Positions 43,301 to 54,009 of a stretch of DNA of 64,000 bases are shown piece after piece (position 1 is the stretch's first letter; each line of letters opens with the position of its first letter). The notes under the pieces were generated by a model, which was given only the letters and a program-made list of their open reading frames with translations, did no database searches and was not told the DNA's origin. The stretch is from assembly GCF_963675165.1 (NCBI RefSeq), contig NC_087377.1, forward strand, positions 716,501-780,500, in the 5' to 3' direction. Source of the DNA: Halichondria panicea (lineage: Eukaryota; Porifera; Demospongiae; Suberitida; Halichondriidae). The translations under genes and the position numbers were made by a program.

Positions 43301-46221
43301 AATTCACTAGCAATAGTTTTGCGTTCTTGTGAGTGGGTTCAATTCACTAGCAATAGTTTTACGTTCCCGTGAGTGGGTTCAATTCACTAGCAATAGTTTT
43401 ACGTTCCCTTGAGTGGGTTCAATTCACTAGCAATAGTTTTGCGTTCCCGTGAGTGGGTTGAATTCACTAGCAATAGTTTTGCGTTCCCGTGAGTGGGTTC
43501 AATTCACTAGCAATAGTTTTAAGTTGCCGTGAGTGGGTTCAATTCACTAGCAATAGTTTTACGTTCCCATGAGTGGGTTCAATTCACTAGCAATAGTTTT
43601 GCGTTCCAGTGAGTGGGTTCAATTCACTAGCAATAGTTTTGCGTTCCCGTGAGTGGGTTCAATTCACTAGCAATAGTTTTACGTTCCCTTGAGTGGGTTC
43701 AATTCACTAGCAATAGTTTTAAGTTGCCGTGAGTGCATGGGTTCACTTCACTACCAATAGTTTTGCGTTCCCGTGAGTGGGTTCAATTCACTAGCAATAG
43801 TTTTACTTTCCCTTGAGTGGGCTCAATTCACTACCAATAGTTTTACTTTCCCTTGAGTGGGTTCAATTCACTAGCAATAGTTTTAAGTTGCCGTGAGTGC
43901 ATGGGTTCACTTCACTAGCAATAGTTTTACGTTCCCGTGAGTGGGTTCAATTCACTAGCAATAGTTTTACTTTCCCTTGAGTGGGTTCAATTCACTAGCA
44001 ATAGTTTTACGTTCCCGTGAGTGGGTTCAATTCACTAGCAATAGTTTTACGTTCCCGTGAGTGGGTTCAATTCACTAGCAATAGTTTTACTTTCCCTTTA
44101 GTGGGTTCAATTCACTAGCAATAGTTTTAAGTTGCCGTGAGTGGGTTCAATTCACTAGCAATAGTTTTACGTTCCCTTGAGTGGGTTCAATTCACTAGCA
44201 ATAGTTTTGCGTTCCCTGAGTGGGTTGAATTCACTAGCAATAGTTTTGCGTTCCCGTGAGTGGGTTCAATTCACTAGCAATAGTTTTGCGTTCCCGTGAG
44301 TGGGTTCAATTCACTAGCAATAGTTTTACGTTCCCGTGAGTGGGTTCAATTCTCTAGCAATAGTTTTACTTTCCCGTGAGTGGGTTCAATTCACTAGCAA
44401 TAGTTTACGTTCCCGTGAGTGGGTTCAATTAACTAGCAATAGTTTTACGTTCCCGTGAGTGGGTTCAATTCACTAGCAATAGTTTTACTTTCCTGTGAGT
44501 GGGTTCAATTCACTAGCAATAGTTTTACGTTCCCGTGAGTAGGTTCAATTCACTAGCAATAGTTTTGCGTTCTTGTGAGTGGGTTCAATTCACTAGCAAT
44601 AGTTTTGCGTTCCCGTGAGTGGGTTCAATTCACTAGCAATAGTTTTACGTTCCCGTGAGTGGGTTCAATTCACTAGCAATAGTTTTAAGTTGCCGTGAGT
44701 GGGTTCAATTCACTAGCAATAGTTTTAAGTTGCCGTGAGTGCATGGGTTCACTTCACTAGCAATAGTTTTACGTTCCCGTGAGTGGGTTCAATTCACTAG
44801 CAATAGTTTTACGTTCCCTTGAGTGGGTTCAATTCACTAGCAATAGTTTTACTTTCCTGTGAGTGGGTTCAATTCACTAGCAATAGTTTTACGTTCCCGT
44901 GAGTGGGTTCAATTCACTAGCAATAGTTTTAAGTTGCCGTGAGTGCATGGGTTCACTTCACTAGCAATAGTTTTACGTTCCCGTGAGTGGGTTCAATTCA
45001 CTAGCAATAGTTTTACGTTCCCTTGAGTGGGTTCAATTCACTAGCAATAGTTTTGCGTTCCCGTAAGTGGGTTCAAGTCACTATAGCAATAGTTTTGCGT
45101 TCCCGTGAGTGGGTTCAATTCACTAGCAATAGTTTTACGTTCCCGTGAGTGGGTTCAATTCACTAGCAATAATTTTACGTTCCCGTGAGTGCATGGGTTC
45201 AATTCACTAGCAATAGTTTTACGTTCCCGTGAGTGGGTTCAATTCACTAGCAATAGTTTTACTTTCCCTTGAGTGGGTTCAATTCACTAGCAATAGTTTT
45301 ACGTTCCCGTGAGTGGGTTCAATTCACTAGCAATAGTTTTACGTTCCCGTGAGTGGGTTCAATTCACTAGCAATAGTTTTACGTTCCCGTGAGTGGGTTC
45401 AATTCACTAGCAATAGTTTTACGTTCCCTTGAGTGGGTTCACTTCACTAGCAATAGTTTTGCGTTCCCTGAGTGGGTTCAATTCACTAGCAATAGTTTTG
45501 CGTTCCCGTGAGTGGGTTCAATTCACTAGCAATACTTTTGCGTTCCCGTGAGTGGGTTTAATTCACTAGCAATAGTTTTACGTTCCCGTGAGTGGGTTCA
45601 ATTCACTAGCAATAGTTTTACTTTCCCGTGAGTGGGTTCAATTCACTAGCAATAGTTTTACGTTCCCGTGAGTGGGTTCAATTCACTAGCAATAGTTTTA
45701 CTTTCCTATGAGTGGGTTCAATTCACTAGCAATAGTTTTACGTTCCCGTGAGTGGGTTCAATTCACTAGCAATAGTTTTGCGTTCTTGTGAGTGGGTTCA
45801 ATTCACTAGCAATAGTTTTGCGTTCCCGTGAGTGGGTTCAATTCACTAGCAATAGTTTTAAGTTGCCGTGAGTGGGTTCAATTCACTAGCAATAGTTTTA
45901 AGTTGCCGTGAGTGCATGGGTTCACTTCACTAGCAATAGTTTTACGTTCCCTTGAGTGGGTTCAATTCACTAGCAATAGTTTTGCGTTCCCGTGAGTGGG
46001 TTCAAGTCACTAGCAATAGTTTTGCGTTCCCGTGAGTGGGTTCAATTCACTAGCAATAGTTTTACGTTCCCGTGAGTGGGTTCAATTCACTAGCAATAAT
46101 TTTACGTTCCCGTGAGTGCATGGGTTCAATTCACTAGCAATAGTTTTACGTTCCCGTGAGTGGGTTCAATTCACTAGCAATAGTTTTGCGTTCCCGTGAG
46201 TGGGTTCAATTCACTGACAAT
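37395..46221. repeat. 40-bp satellite array 2 (about 220 monomers)
   Basis: About 8.8 kb of head-to-tail monomers in one orientation. Variant classes are distinguished by GCGTTCCCG, ACGTTCCCG, ACTTTCCC, AAGTTGCCG, GCGTTCTTG and CCCTTGAG. A longer unit carries an extra GCAT (GTGAGTGCATGGGTTCACTT). Multi-monomer blocks starting TTCACCAGCAATAGTTTTAC recur near 38988, 40527, 41127 and 43146, followed by the same order of variants. All reading frames are closed by the TAG in ACTAGCAATAG. Confidence 0.98.
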
Positions 46222-46378
46222 AGTTTTGGTTTTTGCGCTGTACTCCCCCCTTGCATGTGTGACTGTTTTTTGTAGTTTGTGCTTTTTGCGCTGTGCTCCT
46301 CCCTTGCAGGTGTGACTGTGTTTTGTAGTTTGTGCTTTTTGCGCTGTACTCCCCACACTCACACACACACACACACAG
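46222..46378. repeat. 53-bp tandem repeat closing array 2
   Basis: Two to three copies of the unit at 22771-22936, ending in a short AC tract. Confidence 0.9.
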
Positions 46379-46865
46379 TGAAGGAGCCTCCATCACAACG
46401 CCAGCGATATTTCCATAGTCATGATGAGGTACGCTAGGGGGTGTGGTCTCAGCTTGTGTGTGGGTGTGTGTGTAACTGTACATTATGCTGCATGTGAAAT
46501 TGTCGTGTACTATAATTATATAAATACGACCACTTTCCCTCATCCCCCATTTCTCTGTAGACACGCTGTTTCTTATAATCATGGACACTGATGGGATAAG
46601 TTGAAGACATTGTCAAGAAAGTAAACACAAGCAAGCCTGTTACCAAGGAAACATGACAACATTGATCTCATCATTGACAATGTTTAGCGTATGCAGTCAT
46701 AAAAATTTATTGTTGTATTTTTTAATTTCTACTGCTAAAAATTAATTATGACCAAGAGTGCATGCGCTCTTGTTATGACATAATAATAATTATTACAATA
46801 AAAGTGGTAAAGATCATTAACTATATAAGTAAGTAAGAATTATGTGTATTTTATAAACCTTACAG
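46379..46865. other. Spacer
   Basis: A minus-strand stretch at 46380-46430 reads PHHDYGNIAGVVMEAPS but has no clear splice borders. The rest is AT-rich. Confidence 0.3.
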
Positions 46866-46938
46866 TCCCCATGAGAACCCGTGTCCTCTCACGAGATCTG
46901 ATCTACTAGCCACACCCTTAACCACTAGGCCACACCCA
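46866..46938 (-). ncRNA. tRNA-like sequence (SINE head or tRNA pseudogene)
   Basis: The minus strand contains TGGCCTAGTGGTTAAGG, an exact match to the polymerase III A box form TRGCNNAGYNGG. About 40 bases downstream lies GGGTTCTCATGGGG, a degraded B box. The order and spacing are those of a tRNA-derived SINE head or pseudo-tRNA. Complete cloverleaf pairing is not evident. Further copies were not seen in this window. Confidence 0.45.
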
Positions 46939-47213
46939 TTCTTCACCAATCTGTGTATTATCAGGAGGTCATAAATAAGTTTAATTTTGATGACGGCTCT
47001 CTTCTGATGCTACACAGTTACAATACATTTATCATTGATAACATAGCTGGCATGTGCAATTGTGTGGACAGACATTGACTCAACAAAGCATTCACATCAG
47101 GTATAATTATGGTGGATAGAGTGCTAGTAGTCACCACACAAACACTTATAATTGATAAAATAATTAAAAAATAAATGCAATCAGTCACAGTTTATAATGG
47201 CTAGAGGATATTG

Positions 47214-47399
47214 TCAGGCTAGAGTCACTTGCAATCTTCCCTTGAGATCCTCAGCAATGTCAGCTCTACTGATAACGGGAGACTCTAGAGCTGTCAACAA
47301 GTCCTCCAGTTGTGGACCACCTTGCAACCACTCTACGAGCATGTGTGTGAAACACTTGGTGACACTGTTGGGCCTTCTGGCATTCTCCTCAGCTATCAC
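47214..47399 (-). CDS. Orphan death-domain exon (C-terminal half)
   Basis: After a CACTGCAG acceptor, the minus strand reads VIAEENARRPNSVTKCFTHM, then LVEWLQGG, LEDLLTALESPVISRADIAE and DLKGRL before a stop at 47214. This is the helix 3-6 part of a death domain, with the WL and L..AL..P......A motifs. The first helices would be on an upstream exon, which I could not find between here and 47660. It is either the 3' end of a split gene or a relocated exon. Confidence 0.65.
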   Translation of the reverse strand: MIAEENARRPNSVTKCFTHMLVEWLQGGPQLEDLLTALESPVISRADIAEDLKGRLQVTLA

Positions 47400-47454
47400 C
47401 TGCAGTGTACATTGTTATTATAATGACATCATTCTGCACTATCCAAGTTCTACG

Positions 47455-47655
47455 GTATATCAGCTGAAATTATGAATCATGTCAAGTTAATGAATTCAGT
47501 GGCCAACCAATTGCTACTAACATGCAACACAGCCACCCACACAACTAAAGAAACAAAACTACTAACAGGGTTTCATACAGAGGGGGGGGCCTGGGATATC
47601 CCCCCCCCCTAGAAATCTGAATATTAAAGATGTCATAATAAAAATGTATGACTTT
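47455..47655. repeat. Dispersed repeat, paired with 470-670
   Basis: Second copy of the repeat described at 470-670, with a longer G-run (GAGGGGGGGGCC) before the C-run. Confidence 0.75.
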
Positions 47656-48419
47656 TCTCCTTAAAAATGTCTACAATATCTCATTAGACTAGTGAAATTA
47701 ATTTTATGCACACAAAAAACCATGCACCTCAGATAACCATTCCTCAACAATTGTTCCGGGGAAGGACCCCAGACCCCCCTCTAGACCAAGGAACAAGTAC
47801 AGCAGCCATTCAGTGTTAGGTATAGTGCCAGACCATCAAACCAAAGATATAGGAAGGGAAGGATTGGCAACGGTAGAAAATTTGAAGCTATCCGTGACAC
47901 ACTACGTCATTGGAATGCATCACTTTGCCTCTACTTTTGTTGCCTCCAAACTATGGCAATAAAAATAACAGAGAGAACAAGTCATTATTAACTCTGAAAG
48001 AAGTCATTGATGACAGATGCAAGTTGACATCCCAAGAATCTGCCTCAAGTTAAATACTGAGAGGGATTCTCAAAGTCAACAAGAAAGAGAGAAGCTCAGA
48101 AACAACACTTTAATACTTAGACAATACTGCTTGTGTTCATGTCCATTCTCACATTTGATACGAGCTCTGGGCTTGTATGCACAAGAACTAGATAACATAG
48201 ATAGACTGATAGTATATGACGATAGTTATTGACAATGATCGGATAATCATTGACAATAGGTAACCCAAGTATTGACAATCACATTACATCATTGTCAATA
48301 TAATTATTTCGCCGTTGACAATATTTTTCACTATTGAATAATGAAACAAAATTAATGGAGTGCCATAAATAAGTGGGCGGGGCTCACTTGCTTGCATTCT
48401 TACATGTACATGTACTGTG
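47656..48419. other. Spacer with ATTGACAAT cluster
   Basis: 47797-47845 repeats the TACAGCAGCCATTCAGTGTT block of 24277. Bases 48228-48325 contain five ATTGACAAT-like words on both strands. No gene is supported. Confidence 0.45.
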
Positions 48420-48965
48420 ATTCCACCATAGATACAACAGTTTCTCTCTTGACTTCTGTATCTATGATTCCACATTACTTGAGAGCTGAGCCAGTGATGC
48501 TATTGGAGCATCCCCACAACAATTTACATCTTCTATGTAGGCAAACATGGAGGAAGATATGAATTGTTGTCTTTGCACTGAAAATTGTGTGCTTTATACT
48601 TTATAATAATTATGAATTCACAAAATTTTGCCTCCTTTGGCGGCCAGCCGCTTGGGGATAACGCCGCCATGTTTTGTCCTGAAATTTGGCAGAGAAAGTA
48701 AGCACGAAGTTGCCAATATGGCGATAGCTATGCACAACATCGATTATCTTACAGGCCGCAGATCCAACATTGCAGAGCTGCATCAAAGCATTTAACTCTT
48801 ATAGGTATAAGCATGAGTAACTTGAAAGGTAAATCTTTCTAATTCCATGATAGAATAATAATGCAAACAATTTTGCTACTTTGATACAGAGTCTTTGCAT
48901 GCATGCAGTCTCTTTGATGCTTTGTAACTAATAGAGCTAACCTTACCATAATTCTTTGACTTCAT
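48420..48965. repeat. Copy of the interior of the 29.8-kb element
   Basis: Matches 30205-30710 (GATACAACAGTTTCTCTCTT, GAGCATCCCCACAACAATTT, ATGGCGATAGCTATG). It has an extra 40-base stretch containing TTGGCGGCCAGCCGCTTGGG and lacks the ACCGGTGTC ends. Confidence 0.8.
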
Positions 48966-49017
48966 TGTTGTCCCTGGAATTCTCTCCAATCTTTCTTGTT
49001 TCTTTTCAACAGAGGCT

Positions 49018-49500
49018 TTCAGATTGCTTCAATAATTACTTTCAGTAAGGCCAAGCAAAGTCAATTTGTAGTTTCTCAGGCTATTATTCCTAAAATAGCA
49101 AGTGGATTGAGGGATTTTGATAATGATAATGATATTCATAGAATTTTAATTGAAAACACACCCCTAACTTCCTCAATAAGCGGAAGCGCATAATTTTTAC
49201 TTAGTAATAATTATATTCATGACCAAAAAACCATACAATTAAACTTTTTCTTTTCTTTTAGTGCCTTTAATTTGAGGTCACGTGATATTTAACTTTTTTG
49301 TAAAGCTGCCAATTTCCAAGCGAGAGCCTGAGAAACTACAAATTGACTTTGCATGGCCTAACTTCTAAGAAATAAATACAGCTATTGGTACACTTGGCTG
49401 GATTTTACTGCATTTCTATTCTCAGCTCCACCCATATGTGATTCTGCAAGAAATAAAAGCTTATTGTAGCAACTTTTCTGGTCTTGTTTTTTAGTGAATT
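49018..49500. repeat. Dispersed repeat, copy occupied by a MITE
   Basis: Same repeat as window bases 1-175, interrupted by the element at 49049-49358 between duplicated TAA trinucleotides. Confidence 0.85.
49049..49358. mobile_element. 310-bp PIF/Harbinger-like MITE
   Basis: Terminal inverted repeats of 34 bp (left starts GGCCAAGCAAAGTCAATTTG, right ends with its complement, one mismatch) are flanked by TAA on both sides (49046-49048 and 49359-49361). The unoccupied site at 31-33 has a single TAA, so the 3-bp duplication is directly shown. GGCC ends and a TAA duplication fit PIF/Harbinger. The interior is AT-rich and non-coding. Confidence 0.88.
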
Positions 49501-49553
49501 ACTGTACCAAAATACCCCCACACACTACTTTCTGTCTGATATGTATCTCTACC

Positions 49554-50098
49554 AATAGGCGTCAGCTGCAGCAATCCCGCTTCTATAGAATCTGGGTGGG
49601 GCTGCTGCTGGACTGAAGCTAGGACGCCTTCTATCCACCTTCAGTCAGCTAGCTGCAGCAATCCTACTTCTCTTGGCTGCTAAAGAATCTGGGTGGAGCT
49701 GCTGCTGGACTGAAGCTAGGACGCCTTCTACCCACCTTCAGTCAGCTAGCTGCAGCAATCCTACTTCTCTTGGCTGCTAAAGAATCTGGGTGGAGCTGCT
49801 GCTGGACTGAAGCTAGGACGCCTTCTACCCACCTTCAGTCAGCTAGCTGCAGCAATCCTGCTTCTCTTGGCTGCTCAAGAACCTGGGTGGGGCTGCTGCT
49901 GGACTGAAGCTAGGACGCCTTCTATCCACCTTCAGTCAGCTAGCTGCAGCAATCCTGCTTCTCTTGGCTGCTAAAGAATCTGGGTGGGGCTGCTGCTGGA
50001 CTAGCCTCCTTCACCGCCACTTCCCTACCTGGAAGTGCTGCCTGGGATCGAGGCTACTGCTGGACTGAAGCTAGGACGCCTTCTATCCACCTTCAAGG
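49554..50098. repeat. 97-bp tandem repeat, about five copies (unit B)
   Basis: Tandem copies of the unit found once at 31432-31535. The last is interrupted near 50003-50058 by an unrelated stretch (CCTCCTTCACCGCCACTTCC). Period 97 is not a multiple of three. Confidence 0.95.
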
Positions 50099-50259
50099 TA
50101 CGCATTATATAAAGTAAAAAGCTTATAGAAAAAATTATCATACACAATTTTTTTTGATACAGACGCTTGAATACTACTGTTGTTTTTATACCACCCAACA
50201 AACACAAAATATTTATAACATGAACAAACATTTTTTAATAATAATATAGAGCTGCAGGC

Positions 50260-51490
50260 ATGGCCAAGAGGCCACACTGGACCACGGAGGAGGTTCTACA
50301 AGACATCTTGAATGATGAGGAACCTGCAGAGGAGTGGGAAGTGCATATGGCAGAGGTAACAGCGGACAGGGATGAGCCAGTCATGCAGGGCAGTGACGAA
50401 GAATTTTCTGATTGGGATGAAGGTGGGGTCTAAAACTAAACTGAATACCGATATAATTTATTACAACGTACATGTAGAAATGGAGCCACCGTCAACAGAC
50501 AGCAATCCTGCACAAGGTAAATATTAATAATTATAAGGTTAACAATTTGTACCAGCTATTGATAAATCCTTTCCTAGACGACACAAGTGACGACGACACA
50601 AGTGGTTCAAGCAACTCGTCACACGGTTTGTGCAATGTTATGAAGTACAATTACAATCAGTTAGACTGCCACACAAAACTAATGTACAGGTAATTATTAT
50701 TACCCTCACATTTATTTAGGCAATGAGCAACCACCTGGAGGAGTGAATTGCACACCCTGACTATCAAGTCATTTGAGTCAGCAGTAGGACCAACAGTGGA
50801 CATCTCAGAGAGGCCAGAAGAAGTGTTTCAGCTATTTTTTAACAATGGTCTGCAGGTACACATTGTGTGTGAGAGCAACAACTACGCTAGACATGTAATG
50901 GGAGAGGAGGCATACCGAACGTGGACTCAACTCACAGTTGAAGAGCTCCGGGCCTTCTTCGGATTCTCCATCCTCATCTTGTTCCACGAGGTGATCCCTC
51001 GTACCATCGGTTAGGGAAGGTCCGCCCCCTCATTGAGCACCTGGTTGAGAGGTTCGAAGCTTTGTACAACCCTACACAGAATGTAGCAGTGGACGAAGCA
51101 ATGATTAAGTTTCAGGGGCGGTCTTCCCTAAAGCAATATAATATGCCTATGAAACCGATCAAACGGGGGATCAAGGTGTGGGTATTGGCAGATAGTGCTA
51201 ACGGCTATTTCCACAAATTTGACATATACACGGAGAAGCAAAAGAAGAGACAGGTTGGACTTGGTGAGTATGTTGTCAAAACACTTACCGACGGGCTGAA
51301 GAAGAAAAACCACCACGTTTTCTTTGACAACTTTTTACGAGCCCCAAACTTCTTGAAGATATGGAGAAGGATGGTATTTATGGGTGTGGTGTAGTTCGGA
51401 GGGATAGGAAAGGTTTACCACCAGGACTGAAGAAACATGGTTTGAAGAAGAGGTACTATTGTGCGTGTGTGTGTATGTGTATGCTTTTGC

Positions 51491-51528
<38 letters not shown>

Positions 51529-51531
51529 TGT

Positions 51532-51564
<33 letters not shown>

Positions 51565-52239
51565 TATGTGGTGTGTGTGACTGTGCTAACTAACATTATT
51601 TATCTCACCTTTGACAGAGGAGAATCCAAGATATTCCAGAAGGGACCACTGGTGGCATGTGCATGGCACAACAGCAAGGTGCTCACGGTCCTCTCAACGA
51701 CGTCGCAACCAGTAGCAACGAGATCCGTTCTCAGGCGTCAGAGAGACGGTTTAAGAATGCCTGTGAGTTGCCCTGATAGCATAATATTCTACAACAAGCA
51801 CATGGAAGGTGTGAACAGAGGGGACCAAATACGCGGATATTATTCCTGTCGAACAAGAAGTCGGAAGCTCTACAAGTATATATTTTATTTCCTATTTGAT
51901 GTTTCTATCATAATTATTTTACACACTAATTATACCTCCAAGCCGAATCAAAACGTAAAAGACTTCCGCCTCCAACTGGCCAAGGAGCTGATTGGCACGT
52001 ACTATTCAAGGAGACTCCCAGGCCGCTCAAGTAGAGTCCAGCGCCCTCTTCAGCTCCAACACTTTCCTCTCAAAATGTGCCTGCAACCACCTGCAAAGAG
52101 ATGTAAACGGGGATGGTGTGCGTTCTGCTGGAAGGACTCCAACAAGAGGACTGACAGATGTAACGAGTGTGGTGTCTGGCTTTGCCATGGTGGAAACCCA
52201 ACATCAGACTGTTTCTATTTGTGGCATAAGAACTTGTAA
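50260..52239 (+). pseudogene. piggyBac-like transposase, copy B (broken)
   Basis: Second copy of the transposase at 31691-33809. Lesions are a stop at the N-terminal acidic region (about 50431), a 143-base deletion relative to copy A at 50981, and loss of one T in the run at 51332-51336 that shifts the FFDNF motif. The late catalytic Asp is changed to Asn (GVNRGDQ, 51814-51816). The 3' part, from the intron with TG repeat (about 51453-51617) to the Cys/His finger, is still open. The lesions differ from those of copy A, so the two decayed independently after duplication. Confidence 0.92.
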
Positions 52240-52637
52240 ATATTATAATTATTATCTTATTTACTGTTTATGATAATTATTATTTATTAGTACGGCTTCA
52301 TTATAGTCACATGATGTACGCTAATGATACACACTAATCATTATAATTATTTAAAGCAACAAAGCTACGCGTACATATATACGTACTGCATCGCTCGGTA
52401 GATTAATAATACACAGCCTATCACTCACCTTGTGACACGTACGTTTGGTTGACTGCTCCACCACCTGAGAATCACACGCATCTGTGATCCAGCAATACTC
52501 TGTACACACAAAGAAAGATGATGAAGGGTTCTTAGTACTACAAATTCTAGATACAATGAAAGCACCGCAGGTGCTGATGCCTCGGTGGAGATACCAAAGC
52601 TACATAACATAAAGCTACTAATAGCTACTAATAGATC
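52240..52637. repeat. Unit B spacer identical to 33810-34206
   Basis: Close to perfect match to unit A, including the exon-like stretch (52505-52432, minus). Similarity ends at about 52637. Confidence 0.85.
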
Positions 52638-52867
52638 GTATGACACTACTAAACATGAATATCGTTATAGATAATGTGGTTAAATTTTGCTATGAGATTC
52701 AGCTACTATGGAATGCACTGAATCCCCTGAAGTGTAAGTGCGGTTACAATTACAGGGCTAATATGATGTTGAGCAATCTGATAGGCTGCAATGCTCGTTG
52801 CAGCTGAGACGAGTGACTGATAGACAGTTTGCTGTCGCCGCCAGTCTAACAAGCTACAAGCAACTCA

Positions 52868-52947
52868 CCTCTTCCAGCAAGACACTGAGCTTCTTCTTCA
52901 AACGGGTCAGGTGGCATATCCGGCACCTGATCCCTTCAAACTTCAAA
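52868..52947 (-). CDS. Possible helical exon, unit B only
   Basis: The minus strand reads LKFEGIRCRICHLTRLKKK and continues LSVLLEE to a GAG|GTGAGT donor. No acceptor is certain. It lies downstream, in gene order, of the Ig-like exon. Unknown family. Confidence 0.3.
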
Positions 52948-52965
52948 GGAACTGAGCTTCTGGAA

Positions 52966-53199
52966 TTAACTGGATCTGAGAATATTCCAGGCCATTGACG
53001 TCAGAGTCTCAGTTTCAGAGCTGGAGGTAAAGCCTTTGAAGTGATCCTTTGACGAGGCCTTGAATTCCAATTCATTTTCAGTCCCTCTAACTCTGGGTCT
53101 TCTCTTGCTCCACTCGAAGGAAAGGCTCTTGTCCCTCAACTCTCGATCAGAGGCAAAGGGCAGGGCAAGGAGGAACACATCATCTCCTTCGCTGACTTC
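52966..53199 (-). pseudogene. Degenerate Ig-like exon, unit B
   Basis: After a CTGTCAG acceptor, the frame reads EVSEGDDVFLLALPF, then LSFEWSKRRPRVRGTENELE and KDHFKGFT. The Trp-containing FEWSK motif and the spacing resemble the Ig exon at 5381-5632 (FDWSK). The closing D.G.Y.C motif is lost after KDHF, and a stop follows at 52966. Confidence 0.55.
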
Positions 53200-53309
53200 C
53201 TGACAGTGTAACGTGGGGTAATGGATGTTAGTAGATACTCTTGCACACATGCATAATTATAACAAAATTACTCACTTCTGCAAACCAGCATTCTTGGTGA
53301 TCGAGGACT

Positions 53310-53558
53310 GAGAGAGATTTCACTGCTGCATGTATATAGCTCCATTAGTATGAGGACCTCGTGTACATCACTGGATATCTGCTTAGTAATGGATGAAATG
53401 TATGTCACAGAATACGAGCAATCAGACAGAGCCTTGGTGACAGCAATCTCTTGTTTAGTGAGGTAGACGTCAGCATCATTGTTCACTGCCAGTCTCTTCA
53501 GAGCTAGCTTGCGTCCATTACTGGCTCTGACCATAAAGACGACACGCAGCAAAGCCAC
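53310..53558 (-). pseudogene. NAK-family kinase N-lobe exon, unit B
   Basis: The minus strand gives VFMVRASNGRKLALKRLAVN, then NDADVYLTKQEIAVTKAL and VHEVLILMELYT. These are the beta-3 Lys (ALKR), the Glu helix and the hinge of a NAK kinase (compare the AAK1-type VRTSNG..ALKR pattern). The glycine loop (GGFAA) is readable only in another frame, and unit A's truncated copy has the same feature, so the shift is older than the duplication. After ELYT the sequence leaves the kinase and runs toward the Ig-like exon. Confidence 0.7.
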
Positions 53559-53772
53559 CTTGTGTGTGTGTGTGTGTGGGCGGGTGTGTGTGTGTGGGGT
53601 GTGTGAGGGAGTGTAGGTACTGTACAGTGGATTGCGCTTGCAACAGAATTTCACAATGATTATCGTTAATTTATGTGTGTGGGGGATGGTGTGTGTGTGT
53701 GTGTGTGTGGGTGGTGTGTGTGTGTGTGTGGGGGGTGGTGTGTGTGTGTGTGTGGGGGGGATGGTGTGTGAG
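53559..53772. repeat. (GT)n microsatellite, unit B
   Basis: Shorter counterpart of 35176-35527 with the same TGGGGGATGG blocks. Confidence 0.93.
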
Positions 53773-54009
53773 GAAAATGGCTAACAATACTTATATAGGA
53801 CGGCTAGTACATTTTGCAAAAGAGCCGACTTGGCGTTTATTAATTTGGCATCTCAGGCGTGTTTACTACAGCAATGAGGTTGTATCCTAAACAGGTTATG
53901 AGAAGTCTCACCCAGGCAAGGCTATATGCAAGGCCAGGTCTAATCCCCCAGTCAGTGTGAAGACAACACTTCAAGAGTCAAATTAGAGTCAAATTCCCCG
54001 TACCTCCCG

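Noticed and set aside
37395-46221. Idea that the satellite is a tRNA-derived tandem gene array
   Set aside because: Only a B-box-like core is present; there is no A box, no cloverleaf pairing, and 40 bases is too short for a tRNA.
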